Shown piece by piece: positions 45,192-53,917 of a stretch of DNA of 64,000 bases. Location: assembly GCA_002696035.1 (NCBI GenBank), contig NZQV01000017.1:101690-165689 (forward strand), given 5' to 3'. The DNA is from Balneola sp. (GTDB taxonomy: Bacteria > Bacteroidota > Rhodothermia > Balneolales > Balneolaceae). Made by a program: the position numbers and the translations under genes. Under the pieces are notes generated by a model. The model searched no databases, was not told the origin of the DNA, and worked only from the letters and a program-made list of their open reading frames with translations. Within the stretch, counting starts at the first letter, position 1. The number at the start of each line of letters is the position of its first letter.

Positions 45192-46175
45192 TTAGTAGCT
45201 ATTCAAGATCGTTTCAGCATCCGTTCCATGGTCAACCAATTCAAGGGAAGAGATCACTTCTTCGTTTTCCATCGTAGCTGATTTTATTACTCCACCCGGA
45301 ACTTCTTCAGAAGTAGCTTTCCATAATTTCAGAGAAATATCCGGAGCCACGCCAAAGTCTATAAGGTCTGCAGTAAAAGATCCCTTGGGAACAGTCACTG
45401 AAATTCCTCGCTCAGTTGTTGCCCCTTCGATGGATTCTTCTGTCAGTTGTTGAGGCTGTGAATACCACCCCTCTGAAACAGGTTTTTCCTGGGGTTCGGA
45501 ATCTCCCATTTTTTCCCGCATCCGAACAATTTGCTGACGGTCTTCCGCAAACAACACTTCAGCTACATAAGCAGGCTCCTCCCGGTCATCTTCATTATAC
45601 ATTATGATCTGCCACCACTGTTGACCGTTCTTAAGTTTTTTGAGAAATCCTTTTTTCATTACAGCTCCAACTTCTCCTTCATTGTCAGATATCTGCCATT
45701 TCGTCCATCCGCCTTCCGGGTAATCTTCCACTTCAAGTTCATAGCCATATCCTGTAAAAAGATAATTGAACATCATGGGGTACATATTTACGCCCATATT
45801 CATCCCACCAAAATTCAAGGCTCCCACTTCAACCTCTCCGGTTAGCCGGGCAGTCAGGGTTGAACCGTTGTCCGATGGCATGGTCACCACCATATTATTG
45901 GGCATATAATTATCTGCATAAACGCTGATGTTGTGCACTCCCACTGTTCCAAAACGAATGGTCGCCACTCCATTTACATCTGTTGAAGACTGACGTCCAT
46001 TAGAAGCTTCTACTTGCGCTCCCTGAATGGGATATCCTTCCTGATCTACAACTCCAATTTGCACTGAATTGATAGGGACCTGATTCAGCATTGAAGCGCC
46101 GGGGACCATGCATCCCGTAAAACCGAGGAGTATAAGAATGCTTAGACTGAGTGTGATCTTTGCATCCGAAAACAT
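45192..46175 (-). CDS. Lipoprotein with carboxypeptidase regulatory-like (Ig-fold) domain
   Basis: A 327-residue exported protein. Residues 1-21 are a hydrophobic signal ending LLGFTGC, with Cys22 as lipidation site. An Ig-like carboxypeptidase-regulatory domain follows (IGVVDQEGYPIQGAQVEASN then GVATIRFGTVGVHNISVYADNY). The central region has two methionine/glycine-rich strands (NFGGMNMGVNMYPMMF). The C-terminal half has an EVEDYPEGGWTKWQISD domain of unknown kind. No enzyme motif is seen. Located alone; a periplasmic or surface scaffold is the most that can be said. Confidence 0.75.
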   Translation of the reverse strand: MFSDAKITLSLSILILLGFTGCMVPGASMLNQVPINSVQIGVVDQEGYPIQGAQVEASNGRQSSTDVNGVATIRFGTVGVHNISVYADNYMPNNMVVTMPSDNGSTLTARLTGEVEVGALNFGGMNMGVNMYPMMFNYLFTGYGYELEVEDYPEGGWTKWQISDNEGEVGAVMKKGFLKKLKNGQQWWQIIMYNEDDREEPAYVAEVLFAEDRQQIVRMREKMGDSEPQEKPVSEGWYSQPQQLTEESIEGATTERGISVTVPKGSFTADLIDFGVAPDISLKLWKATSEEVPGGVIKSATMENEEVISSLELVDHGTDAETILNSY

Positions 46176-46501
46176 AATAATCCTGTTTTGATTGTACCTT
46201 TATTTACACAAGAATATAATAAACACAATCGGGATTGTGCTGCATTTCTATATTCTTATGTGGATTTTATTTGTCATCGTATATAGATAAGATCGAGATC
46301 GTTCACAACCTCCGAAAATATGTGGACTTAAAATATGCGCAAATAAAAAAAATTTTGACTGCGTTTCCCGAAAAAAGTTGAAGAAAAAAATGAGCTGCTA
46401 TTCAGTCAGGAAGATGAAGACTGTCGCCTCACGCTTATCAAAACGGGGTGCCTGATGATGAAATAAATCAAATCAATGAAATGATTTCAGTATAATAAAA
46501 T
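46176..46501. other. Intergenic region between lipoprotein gene and ring-cleavage operon
   Basis: Divergent starts, AT-rich. The only element worth marking is the operator-like dyad just before the dioxygenase start. No frame longer than about 22 codons looks real. Confidence 0.5.
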
Positions 46502-46518
46502 GTTTCAATGTTAAACTA
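46502..46518. promoter_or_regulatory. Candidate operator upstream of the ring-cleavage operon
   Basis: GTTTCAATGTTAAACTA differs from the nitroreductase dyad (GTTTCATGTTAAACTA) by a single inserted base and lies 20 to 36 bases ahead of the start codon, the same relative position. It is one of two sites that look controlled by the same aromatic- or quinone-responsive regulator. Confidence 0.45.
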
Positions 46519-46537
46519 ATTAATAAAAACTGATATC

Positions 46538-47488
46538 ATGGAACTTCAAAAGGTCATCAAAGGACTTCATCACGTAACTGCCACCGTTAACGATGCACAA
46601 GAGGACTACGATTTTTATACCAAAGTGCTTGGACTCCGGCTCGTTAAAGAAACCGTAAATTTTGATAATGAAGCCGTCTATCACTTTTATTATGCCGATG
46701 AAATTGGAAATCCCTCTACGGTCTTCACCACCTTTCCGTACAAAGATCAGGGTGTTCGGCAAGGTGTGATCGGCAATGGTCAGGTAGTACAAACTTCTTT
46801 TTCTATTCCCCATGATGCCCTGGACTTCTGGGAAAAAAGATTGATAAATAACGGACTCAGCTACTCTAAAACCAAACGTTTTGGATTGGAAACACTCGTC
46901 TTCACAGATCCTTCCGGGCTGGTCTTAGATCTAAAAGCCAATCCTCAGGATACCCGTGAAGATCATATCTGGAGTACTGATGATATCCCAAAATCGAAAG
47001 CTATTAAAGGTATTCACAGTGTAACCTTCAGTGTAGAGGATGGAGACGCTACCGGGAAATTCCTGGAGAACTTTGGCTATCGTAAAGTGATGGGAGAAGA
47101 TAATCTCACCTTATATGAAGTGGGAGAAGGCGGTCCCGGAAATTCAGTTATCATGCGCAGTAATCCCGATGGTGATACCGGCATAAACGGCCTTGGAACG
47201 GTTCATCACGTAGCTCACCGGGTTGCAGATCTTGAAACACTGGAAAAAGTTCGAAACTATATTGAAGATGACCTTGGCATAGACATCACCGAAGTGAAAG
47301 ACCGCAAATATTTTAAATCCATCTATTTCAGAATTCCCGGAAATGTACTGTTTGAAGTGGCCACCGAAGAACCCGGATTTCTTATCGATGAAGACAAAGA
47401 TGAACTCGGTACTTCGTTGAAATTACCTGATTGGCAGGAAGTCCGAAGAGAAGAAATTGAGAAAAATCTGATCCCTTATGAGCGATAA
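46538..47488 (+). CDS. VOC-superfamily extradiol dioxygenase, PcpA/LinE/MhqO type
   Basis: Non-haem Fe(II) enzyme that would cleave a hydroquinone-type ring (1,2-cleavage beside a hydroxyl). The 316-residue protein has two VOC modules: GLHHVTATV at the start, GIHSVTFSV near 158, and VHHVAHRV near 222. Comparing with the PcpA residues as I recall them (iron ligands His11, His227, Glu276; second-shell Thr13, Arg259, Tyr266), the equivalents here are His12, His224, Glu273, Thr14, Arg256 and Tyr263, all present with matching spacing. MhqO-type proteins share this fold. Its reading frame overlaps the CoA-transferase A gene by 11 bases. Context points to hydroquinone or chlorohydroquinone as substrate. 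Confidence 0.85.
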   Translation: MELQKVIKGLHHVTATVNDAQEDYDFYTKVLGLRLVKETVNFDNEAVYHFYYADEIGNPSTVFTTFPYKDQGVRQGVIGNGQVVQTSFSIPHDALDFWEKRLINNGLSYSKTKRFGLETLVFTDPSGLVLDLKANPQDTREDHIWSTDDIPKSKAIKGIHSVTFSVEDGDATGKFLENFGYRKVMGEDNLTLYEVGEGGPGNSVIMRSNPDGDTGINGLGTVHHVAHRVADLETLEKVRNYIEDDLGIDITEVKDRKYFKSIYFRIPGNVLFEVATEEPGFLIDEDKDELGTSLKLPDWQEVRREEIEKNLIPYER

Positions 47489-48338
47489 AATAATTCCCCT
47501 TGAAAAAGCCATTGCTGATCACATTCAGGATAGAGATGAAGTGGCCCTTGAAGGTTTCACGCACCTGATCCCTTTTGCAGCCGGACATGAGATCATCCGC
47601 CAGCAAAAGAAAGATCTGACGCTTATCCGTATGACGCCCGATCTGATCTATGACCAGATGATAGGAATGGGAATGGCGAAGAAACTGGTGTTTTCGTGGG
47701 GAGGAAATCCGGGCGTGGGTTCTCTGCACCGCCTTCGGGATTCCATTGAAAATGGCTTTCCGCATACTATAGAAATTGAAGAACACAGTCACGCTGATAT
47801 CTCCAGTGCCTATGTGGCCGGAGCCTCGGGATTGCCTTTCACCGTACTCAGGGGCTATACCGGAACCGATCTTGCCAAGCAAAATCCGGAATATGTGAAG
47901 TGGATCGAATGTCCGTTTACCGGAGAAAAGCTGGCAGCTACTCCTGCCTTCACCCCGAATGTCACCGTGATTCATGCCCAGCAAGCTGATCGGAAAGGTA
48001 ATGTAAAATTGTGGGGTATCATAGGAGTACAGAAAGAGGCAGCAATGGCTGCAAAGAAGATAATCGTGACCGTTGAGGAGATCGTAGATTCTTTTGAAGA
48101 TGGAGATGTAAACGCCACCATCATTCCGCACTGGCTGGTTACGGCAATCTCAGAAGTCCCGGGCGGTTCAAAGCCTTCTTATGCCATGGGATATTACAAG
48201 CGAAACAACGAATTTTATAAACAATGGGATGAAATTTCCCAAGACCGCGATCGCTTTCATGAATGGATGGACACCTATGTCACAAAAGTTGAAAATTTTA
48301 ACGAGCATCTTCAAAAATTAGAGGTTAATAATGGCTGA
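47478..48338 (+). CDS. CoA-transferase subunit A (3-oxoadipate/glutaconate type)
   Basis: A 286-residue subunit of a class I CoA-transferase that would move CoA from succinyl-CoA to beta-ketoadipate. It has GFTHLIPFAAGHEIIRQ near 24-40, FSWGGNPGVGSLHRLRD near 74-90 and FTPNVTVIHAQQADRKGNV near 160-178. It overlaps the dioxygenase gene by 11 bases and the B subunit by 8, which points to one operon and stoichiometric synthesis. Members of this branch include LinG and CatI-like proteins. The catalytic Glu lies in the B subunit. Confidence 0.9.
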   Translation: MSDKIIPLEKAIADHIQDRDEVALEGFTHLIPFAAGHEIIRQQKKDLTLIRMTPDLIYDQMIGMGMAKKLVFSWGGNPGVGSLHRLRDSIENGFPHTIEIEEHSHADISSAYVAGASGLPFTVLRGYTGTDLAKQNPEYVKWIECPFTGEKLAATPAFTPNVTVIHAQQADRKGNVKLWGIIGVQKEAAMAAKKIIVTVEEIVDSFEDGDVNATIIPHWLVTAISEVPGGSKPSYAMGYYKRNNEFYKQWDEISQDRDRFHEWMDTYVTKVENFNEHLQKLEVNNG

Positions 48339-49098
48339 TTATACCAAAGATGAAATGATGACCATTACCGCAGCGAATAAGCTTAAGGATGGGATGGTTT
48401 GTTTTGTGGGAATTGGTCTGCCAAGTGCTGCCTGTAACCTTGCCCGACTCACTCATGCCCCAAATGCGGTATTGATCTATGAGTCTGGAACCATTGAAAC
48501 CAAACCGGATGTACTTCCACTTTCGATCGGCGATGGTGAATTGGCTGAAACCGCCAGTCATGTGATTTCCGTCCCAGAGGTATTCAAATATTGGTTGCAA
48601 GCCGGAAAGGTAGATGCCGGATTTTTGGGTGGAGCTCAGATTGACAAGTTTGGGAATATCAATTCTACGGTGATCGGAGATTATAACAATCCTAAAGTTC
48701 GCCTGCCCGGAGCCGGTGGTGCACCGGAAATTGCATCCAACGCCAAACAAACGCTGGTGGTGATGCGCCACTCCAAACGAGCCTTCGTGGATAAAGTAGA
48801 TTTCATTACCTCGACCGGATACTTGAATGGCGGAAGTGAGAGAGAAGAACTCGGAATTAAGGGAGAAGGCCCGGCAGTCATCATCACCGATCTTGGAATC
48901 CTCAAACCCGATCCTGAAACCAAAGAATTCTATCTGGAAAGCATTCATCCTGACGTCACTGTAGATGAAGTGCGGGAAAACACCGGCTGGGAGCTGAAAA
49001 TTGCGGAGGAGTTGGAAACTACTCCTGAACCTTCAGCAGAGTATCTGGGTATTTTGCGGGATTTGAATGAGCGTACTGCTTTGGCCCATTCTGGCTAG
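48331..49098 (+). CDS. CoA-transferase subunit B (3-oxoadipate/glutaconate type)
   Basis: A 255-residue catalytic subunit. The class I glutamate nucleophile is Glu51 in AVLIYESGTIE, followed by PLSIGDGELAETASHV. Further down are FLGGAQIDKFGNINSTVIGDY and GAGGAPEIASNAK, normal for the family. It pairs with the overlapping A subunit. The 255-base gap to the maleylacetate reductase gene is filled by a repeat element, so the operon may once have been tighter. Confidence 0.9.
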   Translation: MADYTKDEMMTITAANKLKDGMVCFVGIGLPSAACNLARLTHAPNAVLIYESGTIETKPDVLPLSIGDGELAETASHVISVPEVFKYWLQAGKVDAGFLGGAQIDKFGNINSTVIGDYNNPKVRLPGAGGAPEIASNAKQTLVVMRHSKRAFVDKVDFITSTGYLNGGSEREELGIKGEGPAVIITDLGILKPDPETKEFYLESIHPDVTVDEVRENTGWELKIAEELETTPEPSAEYLGILRDLNERTALAHSG

Positions 49099-49143
49099 CA
49101 CATATTTACGCTACGGCTCATAAAACGTAACCTTCATACCTTG

Positions 49144-49296
49144 TTGTCACCCTGAGCATATTAGTAGTTTAACTAAGGTATATAGTATTCTGCGAAGGGT
49201 CTCAAAAGCCTAAACTGTTCAGTTGTATAAACGTTTGAGATCCTTCGCGACCAACAAGTATTTCTACTAAAATTTTTGAAGCGCTCTGGATGACAA
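49144..49296. repeat. Family 2 inverted repeat, copy 2
   Basis: Blocks TTGTCACCCTGAGC, GCGAAGGGTCTCAA, TTTGAGATCCTTCGCG and GCGCTCTGGATGACAA appear in the same order as in copy 1 at 24647-24800. The copy sits between the CoA-transferase and maleylacetate reductase genes of the aromatic operon. Confidence 0.85.
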
Positions 49297-49353
49297 ATTT
49301 AAAGCTTTTGCTCAAACACCCATGAATACGAACCTACTAACTTTAGAATATCC

Positions 49354-50403
49354 ATGAATTTTACGTATCGCTCGTATCCCAATAAAATTATTTTTGGAAC
49401 GCCTGTACTTGAGGCGCTTCAGCAAGAAACCGATAAGCCCACTAAATTTTTTGTGATCGGCAGTAGCCGATATAATGAGCTGATTGATGAAATCCGCCAG
49501 CACCCAAATATTGAAGTGGTCTATCACTTTGAGAACGTCATTCAACATGTACCGAAGGAGTCGGTGGATAAAGCAGTTGAAGCAATCACCAATTCCGGAG
49601 CAGATGTAATTCTAGTGATCGGCGGTGGCTCATCGGTTGGTTTAGCAAAAGGTATGGCTCTGAATCACCCTCTTCCTATCTGGTCGGTAACAACAACCTA
49701 TTCGGGATCGGAAGTCACCAATATTTATGGCATTTCAACCGATGGAAAAAAAGACGTAGGCCGTGCTGATATAGTGATGCCGGCGAAAGTATTCTATGAC
49801 CCTTCACTTTCACTTAGTTTGCCTTTGCACCTGGCATCTACCAGTGCAACCAATGCGCTCGCCCATTTAGTGGAAGCAATGTACAGTCCGGAGATCAACC
49901 CGATTACATATGAAGTTTCATTACTTGGAATGCGGCACCTGCTTAAAGGAATGAAGAGCTTGGCAAAAGAGCAGAAATTAACTGAAGAAACCAACGAGAA
50001 CCTGCTTATGGGTGCATATCTGGCTGGGAAATCGCTGTGTGAGGTGACCATGGGACTTCATCACAAAACTGCGCACGTGTTGGGAGGAAACTTTGGGATG
50101 GAGCATTCCCGGGTTCACACTGTGATCTTATCTTACACACTTGCGCACCAATGGGAATTTTTATCAAGCTCGCTTCAGGCTGATCTTAAGGAAATTACCG
50201 GTTCAGAGTTCCCCCCGGCTGCTCTAAAGGAATTGATCGAAGATATGGGTGCAGCAACGGATCTGAAGAATATTGGTTTTAAAGAAGAAGATATTTCTGA
50301 AGAAGCCCAACAGATCTGCGCTATCAATTTTGAAAGTCCGGCTCCCATTACCCCGCCAAATATTGAGGAAATGCTGGAAAATGCTTTTAACGGGAAAATA
50401 TGA
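49354..50403 (+). CDS. Maleylacetate reductase (iron-type alcohol dehydrogenase family)
   Basis: Reduces maleylacetate to beta-ketoadipate with NAD(P)H, the step between ring cleavage and the CoA-transferase. The 349-residue protein has IGGGSSVGLAKGMAL (about 90-103, nucleotide binding), TTYSGSEVTNIYGIS (about 114-128), and the metal or active-site segments NALAHLVEAMY and MGLHHKTAHVLGGNFGMEHSR. The TTYSGSE...GISTDGKKDVGR pattern separates maleylacetate reductases from other members of the family. It corresponds to linF in the lindane lower pathway. No thiolase (linJ/pcaF) is in the window. Confidence 0.85.
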   Translation: MNFTYRSYPNKIIFGTPVLEALQQETDKPTKFFVIGSSRYNELIDEIRQHPNIEVVYHFENVIQHVPKESVDKAVEAITNSGADVILVIGGGSSVGLAKGMALNHPLPIWSVTTTYSGSEVTNIYGISTDGKKDVGRADIVMPAKVFYDPSLSLSLPLHLASTSATNALAHLVEAMYSPEINPITYEVSLLGMRHLLKGMKSLAKEQKLTEETNENLLMGAYLAGKSLCEVTMGLHHKTAHVLGGNFGMEHSRVHTVILSYTLAHQWEFLSSSLQADLKEITGSEFPPAALKELIEDMGAATDLKNIGFKEEDISEEAQQICAINFESPAPITPPNIEEMLENAFNGKI

Positions 50404-50408
50404 TCAAC

Positions 50409-50441
50409 AAAAAAAGCTCAGCACCGGATGATGCTGAGCTT
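50409..50441 (-). terminator. Rho-independent terminator of secG
   Basis: AGCTCAGCA and TGCTGAGCT form a 9-bp stem with an 8-base loop; on the minus strand it is followed by a run of seven T. It lies between the convergent maleylacetate reductase and secG genes and may also slow the former. Confidence 0.85.
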
Positions 50442-50464
50442 GATATCTTAAGGTCTTAGGGCGA

Positions 50465-50860
50465 TTAGTTATCGCTACCAGAATTGTCTTCAGTTCCACC
50501 TTGCTCTTGCTGTCCCTGTGTTTGGGGGATAGCAGGTGCTGTTTGAGATGGTGACTCAATAGGAGCATTTACTCCGGGGGCACCTTCCTGCAAAATACTT
50601 CTGTCAGGTTGCCCACGATCGATCGCGAAGTTAGCCAATACACATAACACCAAAAATAGTGTTGCAAGCACTGACGTTGATTTTGAAAGCAGATCTGCTG
50701 TTCTGCGGGCACCAAGGCCACCGCCTCCGCCACCACCGATGGCTCCGGCACCACCCATTCCAGAAACTCCTCCTCCCTGTCCCGGTTGCAACAAAACAAC
50801 CACGATCAACAGGAAGCAGATAACAGCAACAATTCCTACAATAATATTATATAACAGCAT
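50465..50860 (-). CDS. secG: Preprotein translocase subunit SecG
   Basis: A 131-residue inner-membrane component of SecYEG. Two TM helices frame the conserved loop: residues 3-25 (LYNIIVGIVAVICFLLIVVVLL), then QPGQGGGVSGMGGAGAIGGGG, then helix 2 at about 58-78 (STSVLATLFLVLCVLANFAI). The C-terminal tail is a long Pro/Gln/Glu linker (PSQTAPAIPQTQGQQEQGG), which is normal in FCB bacteria. Confidence 0.93.
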   Translation of the reverse strand: MLLYNIIVGIVAVICFLLIVVVLLQPGQGGGVSGMGGAGAIGGGGGGGLGARRTADLLSKSTSVLATLFLVLCVLANFAIDRGQPDRSILQEGAPGVNAPIESPSQTAPAIPQTQGQQEQGGTEDNSGSDN

Positions 50861-50954
50861 GTAATTAGTTTATTAACTTTTTGAAGGATGAAAAGATACC
50901 CATTTTTGCCTACTATCCCAAGCATACACGCCTCAAAAAATTCATTTCTACAGA

Positions 50955-51878
50955 ATGGAAGATTTTATTAACAGCATTCAGGAAATCATAAGTAACTCTC
51001 CGAGCCTAACTGTTCAAATTGCAGAGACGGTGGGTATTATATTTGTGTTGTGGATGCTCCGACTTTTTGTCGTCAGAATTCTTCAGCGTAATGTAGAGAG
51101 TAAAAAGTCGGTCTATAAATGGAAAAAGAATACCACCTACATCATATTTACTATTGGTGCGCTCATTCTGGCTCAGGTATGGTTTTCTGCTCTTGGACAG
51201 TTAGGGACCTTTCTGGGATTACTTTCGGCCGGTATCGCTATTGCATTGAAAGATCCGGTGACAGATATGGCCGGATGGTTATTTTTGATCTGGAGAAAGC
51301 CATTTGATGTGGGAGATCGTATTCAGGTTGGCAATTCAAAAGGAGATGTGATCGACATCCGCGTATTCAAATTCACCATGCTCGAGATCGGCAACTGGGT
51401 AGATGCCGACCAAAGCACCGGGCGCGTCATTCATATCCCAAATCACAGAATATTTTCAGACGACATTGCCAACTATACCAGTGATTTTGAGTGGGTATGG
51501 AATGAAATGGGCGTTTTGGTCACCTTCGAAAGTGACTGGAAAAAAGCCAAGAAGATCCTTCAGGAAATTGCTGATGAAGTTTGCAAAGAGTTTGTGGAAC
51601 AAGCCCGAAAAGAGGTTCAAAAAGCGGAAAAATCATACCTGATCCAATATCAGTATCTCACACCTATCGTGTACACAGGCGTAAAAGACAGCGGTATCAA
51701 TCTCACCATTCGGTATCTCACAAATCCGCGAATGAGACGCAGTATTTCACAAAAACTATGGGAAACTATTTTAGAACGGTTTGAAGAACATAACAATATT
51801 GATTTTGCCTACCCTACCGTCCGCTATTACGACAACCCTACCGAAGGTAAACCCGGAACTATTCCCTCCGGGGATTAG
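50955..51878 (+). CDS. MscS-family mechanosensitive ion channel
   Basis: A 307-residue protein with three N-terminal TM helices, the third (LGTFLGLLSAGIAIALKDPVTDMAGW) being the pore helix with the Gly/Ala packing pattern. The cytoplasmic beta-domain follows (FDVGDRIQVGNSKGDVIDIRVFKFTMLEI in pieces). It would release osmolytes on hypo-osmotic shock. Two MscS features are clear: the KDP after the pore and the SIxNRIF-like IHIPNHRIFSDDIANYT. It is divergent from secG and monocistronic. Confidence 0.92.
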   Translation: MEDFINSIQEIISNSPSLTVQIAETVGIIFVLWMLRLFVVRILQRNVESKKSVYKWKKNTTYIIFTIGALILAQVWFSALGQLGTFLGLLSAGIAIALKDPVTDMAGWLFLIWRKPFDVGDRIQVGNSKGDVIDIRVFKFTMLEIGNWVDADQSTGRVIHIPNHRIFSDDIANYTSDFEWVWNEMGVLVTFESDWKKAKKILQEIADEVCKEFVEQARKEVQKAEKSYLIQYQYLTPIVYTGVKDSGINLTIRYLTNPRMRRSISQKLWETILERFEEHNNIDFAYPTVRYYDNPTEGKPGTIPSGD

Positions 51879-51961
51879 AAATAGGAAATTTTAAATATTG
51901 AATTAGTTTCACCAAAGAAGCTTTCCATAATTCAACATTTATAATTTATCATTCAGAATTT

Positions 51962-52645
51962 CTAATCTTCATCCGGTCCGTCATAATTTCTGAGTTTAGG
52001 GATCGGCTGAATGAGCTCTTTGAAATTATTGGAGGGGTCATTCACCAATTCAGGCACTCTGAACACCGTCATATCCGGCAACAGGTGATTTCCGGAAAAT
52101 CCATTTTTCACCATTTCCGGAGCTCCTTCGCTAAGCCATGGGCCGAAATCTTTTTCCTCAAGTATAGCCGGCATCCGGTCATCCAGGGGTTCAACCAAAG
52201 GATTCGCAGCCATCGTGAGCGCCGCAAAAGTATGAACGCTACGACCTTCCTTATTTTGAAACACATTACAGACGCCCGCCACTGCAGTCACATCCCGCGT
52301 TATCACTCGCAAATAAAACGGCAATGGATCTTCCACCGATTCCTTCCACTTATAAAAACCTGAGATCGGGATAATGCATGGAGATTGTTTGAGTAATTTC
52401 ATCACGCTCTCATTCTCCGAAGCATCTTCATGTCTAATTCTCGTGCCTCCATCATCTTCACCTTCAAATTTCAACCCCCACACCGATTGCACAATACCCC
52501 GTCCTTCTTCTGTAGATATGATGATCGGCATAGTAGCTCCGGGAATCACATTGTAATTAGGCTCATACAGGATCTGTGAATCCGACTTCACCCCAAATGT
52601 ACTTTCTACGTCCAGTTTGTCAGCCTCAAATACATATCGCTTCAT
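51962..52645 (-). CDS. SRAP (YedK/HMCES-like) protein lacking the catalytic residues
   Basis: A 227-residue protein of the SOS-response-associated peptidase fold, which normally traps abasic sites in single-stranded DNA through Cys2. Fold motifs match: EPNYNVIPGATMPIII near 28-43, CIIPISGFYKWKE near 90-102, and LDDRMPAILEEKDFGPWL near 154-171. But the second residue is Lys (MKRYVF instead of MCGRF), GFYEW reads GFYKW (Glu to Lys99), the HDRMP His is Asp155, and the NARAET motif is absent (TRIRHEDAS). All four known catalytic positions are changed. The start is firm because AAAGGAG precedes it at the right distance. Function is unknown; binding without crosslinking is possible. Confidence 0.85.
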   Translation of the reverse strand: MKRYVFEADKLDVESTFGVKSDSQILYEPNYNVIPGATMPIIISTEEGRGIVQSVWGLKFEGEDDGGTRIRHEDASENESVMKLLKQSPCIIPISGFYKWKESVEDPLPFYLRVITRDVTAVAGVCNVFQNKEGRSVHTFAALTMAANPLVEPLDDRMPAILEEKDFGPWLSEGAPEMVKNGFSGNHLLPDMTVFRVPELVNDPSNNFKELIQPIPKLRNYDGPDED

Positions 52646-52835
52646 GGTATCTCCTTTATTTGCTTTGGTTTACTTGTGATAACGTAAAATTCCGATTCTA
52701 TTGTTCAATTATTATTAACCGGTATTCTTCTGAGGGACTTCTGACAAACTAAGAATTTTAGGCCCTGACTATTGGCACCTTTCCCGCACGCCCTAAAATT
52801 CACTACCTTCTACGCTCAACAGAACTTAACATGCT

Positions 52836-53762
52836 ATGAAAAATTCATTTTATAATCCGGGTGAAAACCGAATTCCTGCCTTATTTCGGATCATCGGCTT
52901 CGTTTTTCTCTTCCTCTTTTTCACGGGAATTCCGACCCTAATCCCATTTCCACTGGCTGTATATATTACGCAGTCGCTTCTTGCACTGATCTTATTCTAC
53001 GGTTTCTTCCGATATGTAGATAAAAGGCACTGGCAGTATTCAGGACTTATCATCAACAAAACATGGCTCAAAGAGTGTGCGGTAGGAATTATGATCGCTG
53101 CTGCAACCATGGGACTTATTTTCCTCACACAATGGCAAACCGGCACTCTTGAAATTACCGGCTACGGCTGGGAACGCTCTTTTGAACAAGGATGGCTGAT
53201 GGCATTTGTATTCTTCTCTGTGCGCATGATATCGGTTGGATTCTACGAAGAACTCATGACCCGCGGTTACCTGATCCCCAACATCACAGAAGGATTTACG
53301 CTTGGAAAGATCACCCCGCAAAAAGCCACTATCATAGCTATTACGGTAAGCTCGGCATTATTCGGAATTATGCATGCCGGAAATCCCAATGCATCTGTCA
53401 CTGCGGTAATAAATATCTTTTTGGCTGGGGTGATGTTAGCCGTACCCTTTGTACTTACCGGACGACTGGCGCTCTCCATCGGCATACATTTTTCATGGAA
53501 TTTCTTTCAGGCTGGCATTTTTGGATTTCGGGTAAGCGGACTGGAGGTTCGGAGCTCACTGATACAGATTCAACAAGGCGGCTCCGATTGGTGGACGGGT
53601 GGAGCCTTTGGTCCGGAAGCAGGTGTGATCGGTATTTTGGGGATTCTACTCATCTTGGCGACTACACTTCTCTACCTAAAATGGAGCGGTAAAAAACTTG
53701 AGTTTTCGGATCAGTTTAAATCAACATTCCAGACTTTAAACGCGCCTCATTCATCTGAATAA
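52836..53762 (+). CDS. CPBP-family intramembrane metalloprotease
   Basis: A 308-residue multi-pass membrane protein (about eight helices). Abi/CPBP motifs: EELMTRGYL near 138-146 (EExxxR, motif 1), FGIMHAGNPNAS near 178 (FxxxH, motif 2), and HFSWNFFQ near 217 (HxxxN, motif 3). This matches the Rce1-like protease fold. It is alone on its strand, so its substrate is unknown; bacterial members often act on peptides or anti-sigma factors. Confidence 0.92.
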   Translation: MKNSFYNPGENRIPALFRIIGFVFLFLFFTGIPTLIPFPLAVYITQSLLALILFYGFFRYVDKRHWQYSGLIINKTWLKECAVGIMIAAATMGLIFLTQWQTGTLEITGYGWERSFEQGWLMAFVFFSVRMISVGFYEELMTRGYLIPNITEGFTLGKITPQKATIIAITVSSALFGIMHAGNPNASVTAVINIFLAGVMLAVPFVLTGRLALSIGIHFSWNFFQAGIFGFRVSGLEVRSSLIQIQQGGSDWWTGGAFGPEAGVIGILGILLILATTLLYLKWSGKKLEFSDQFKSTFQTLNAPHSSE

Positions 53763-53917
53763 GGTTAATTTTTACCTTCCGTGTTTCCTTCTCAGGGATG
53801 GAGTTTCATTATTCCCTGAGCTTGGTCTTCATTTTTTATATATTGGGAAGTCTTCTTAGTGAAGACGAGATCTTTGAAAATTGAACTATAACGCCAAAAA
53901 TGAAAGAGGTGTAACCA

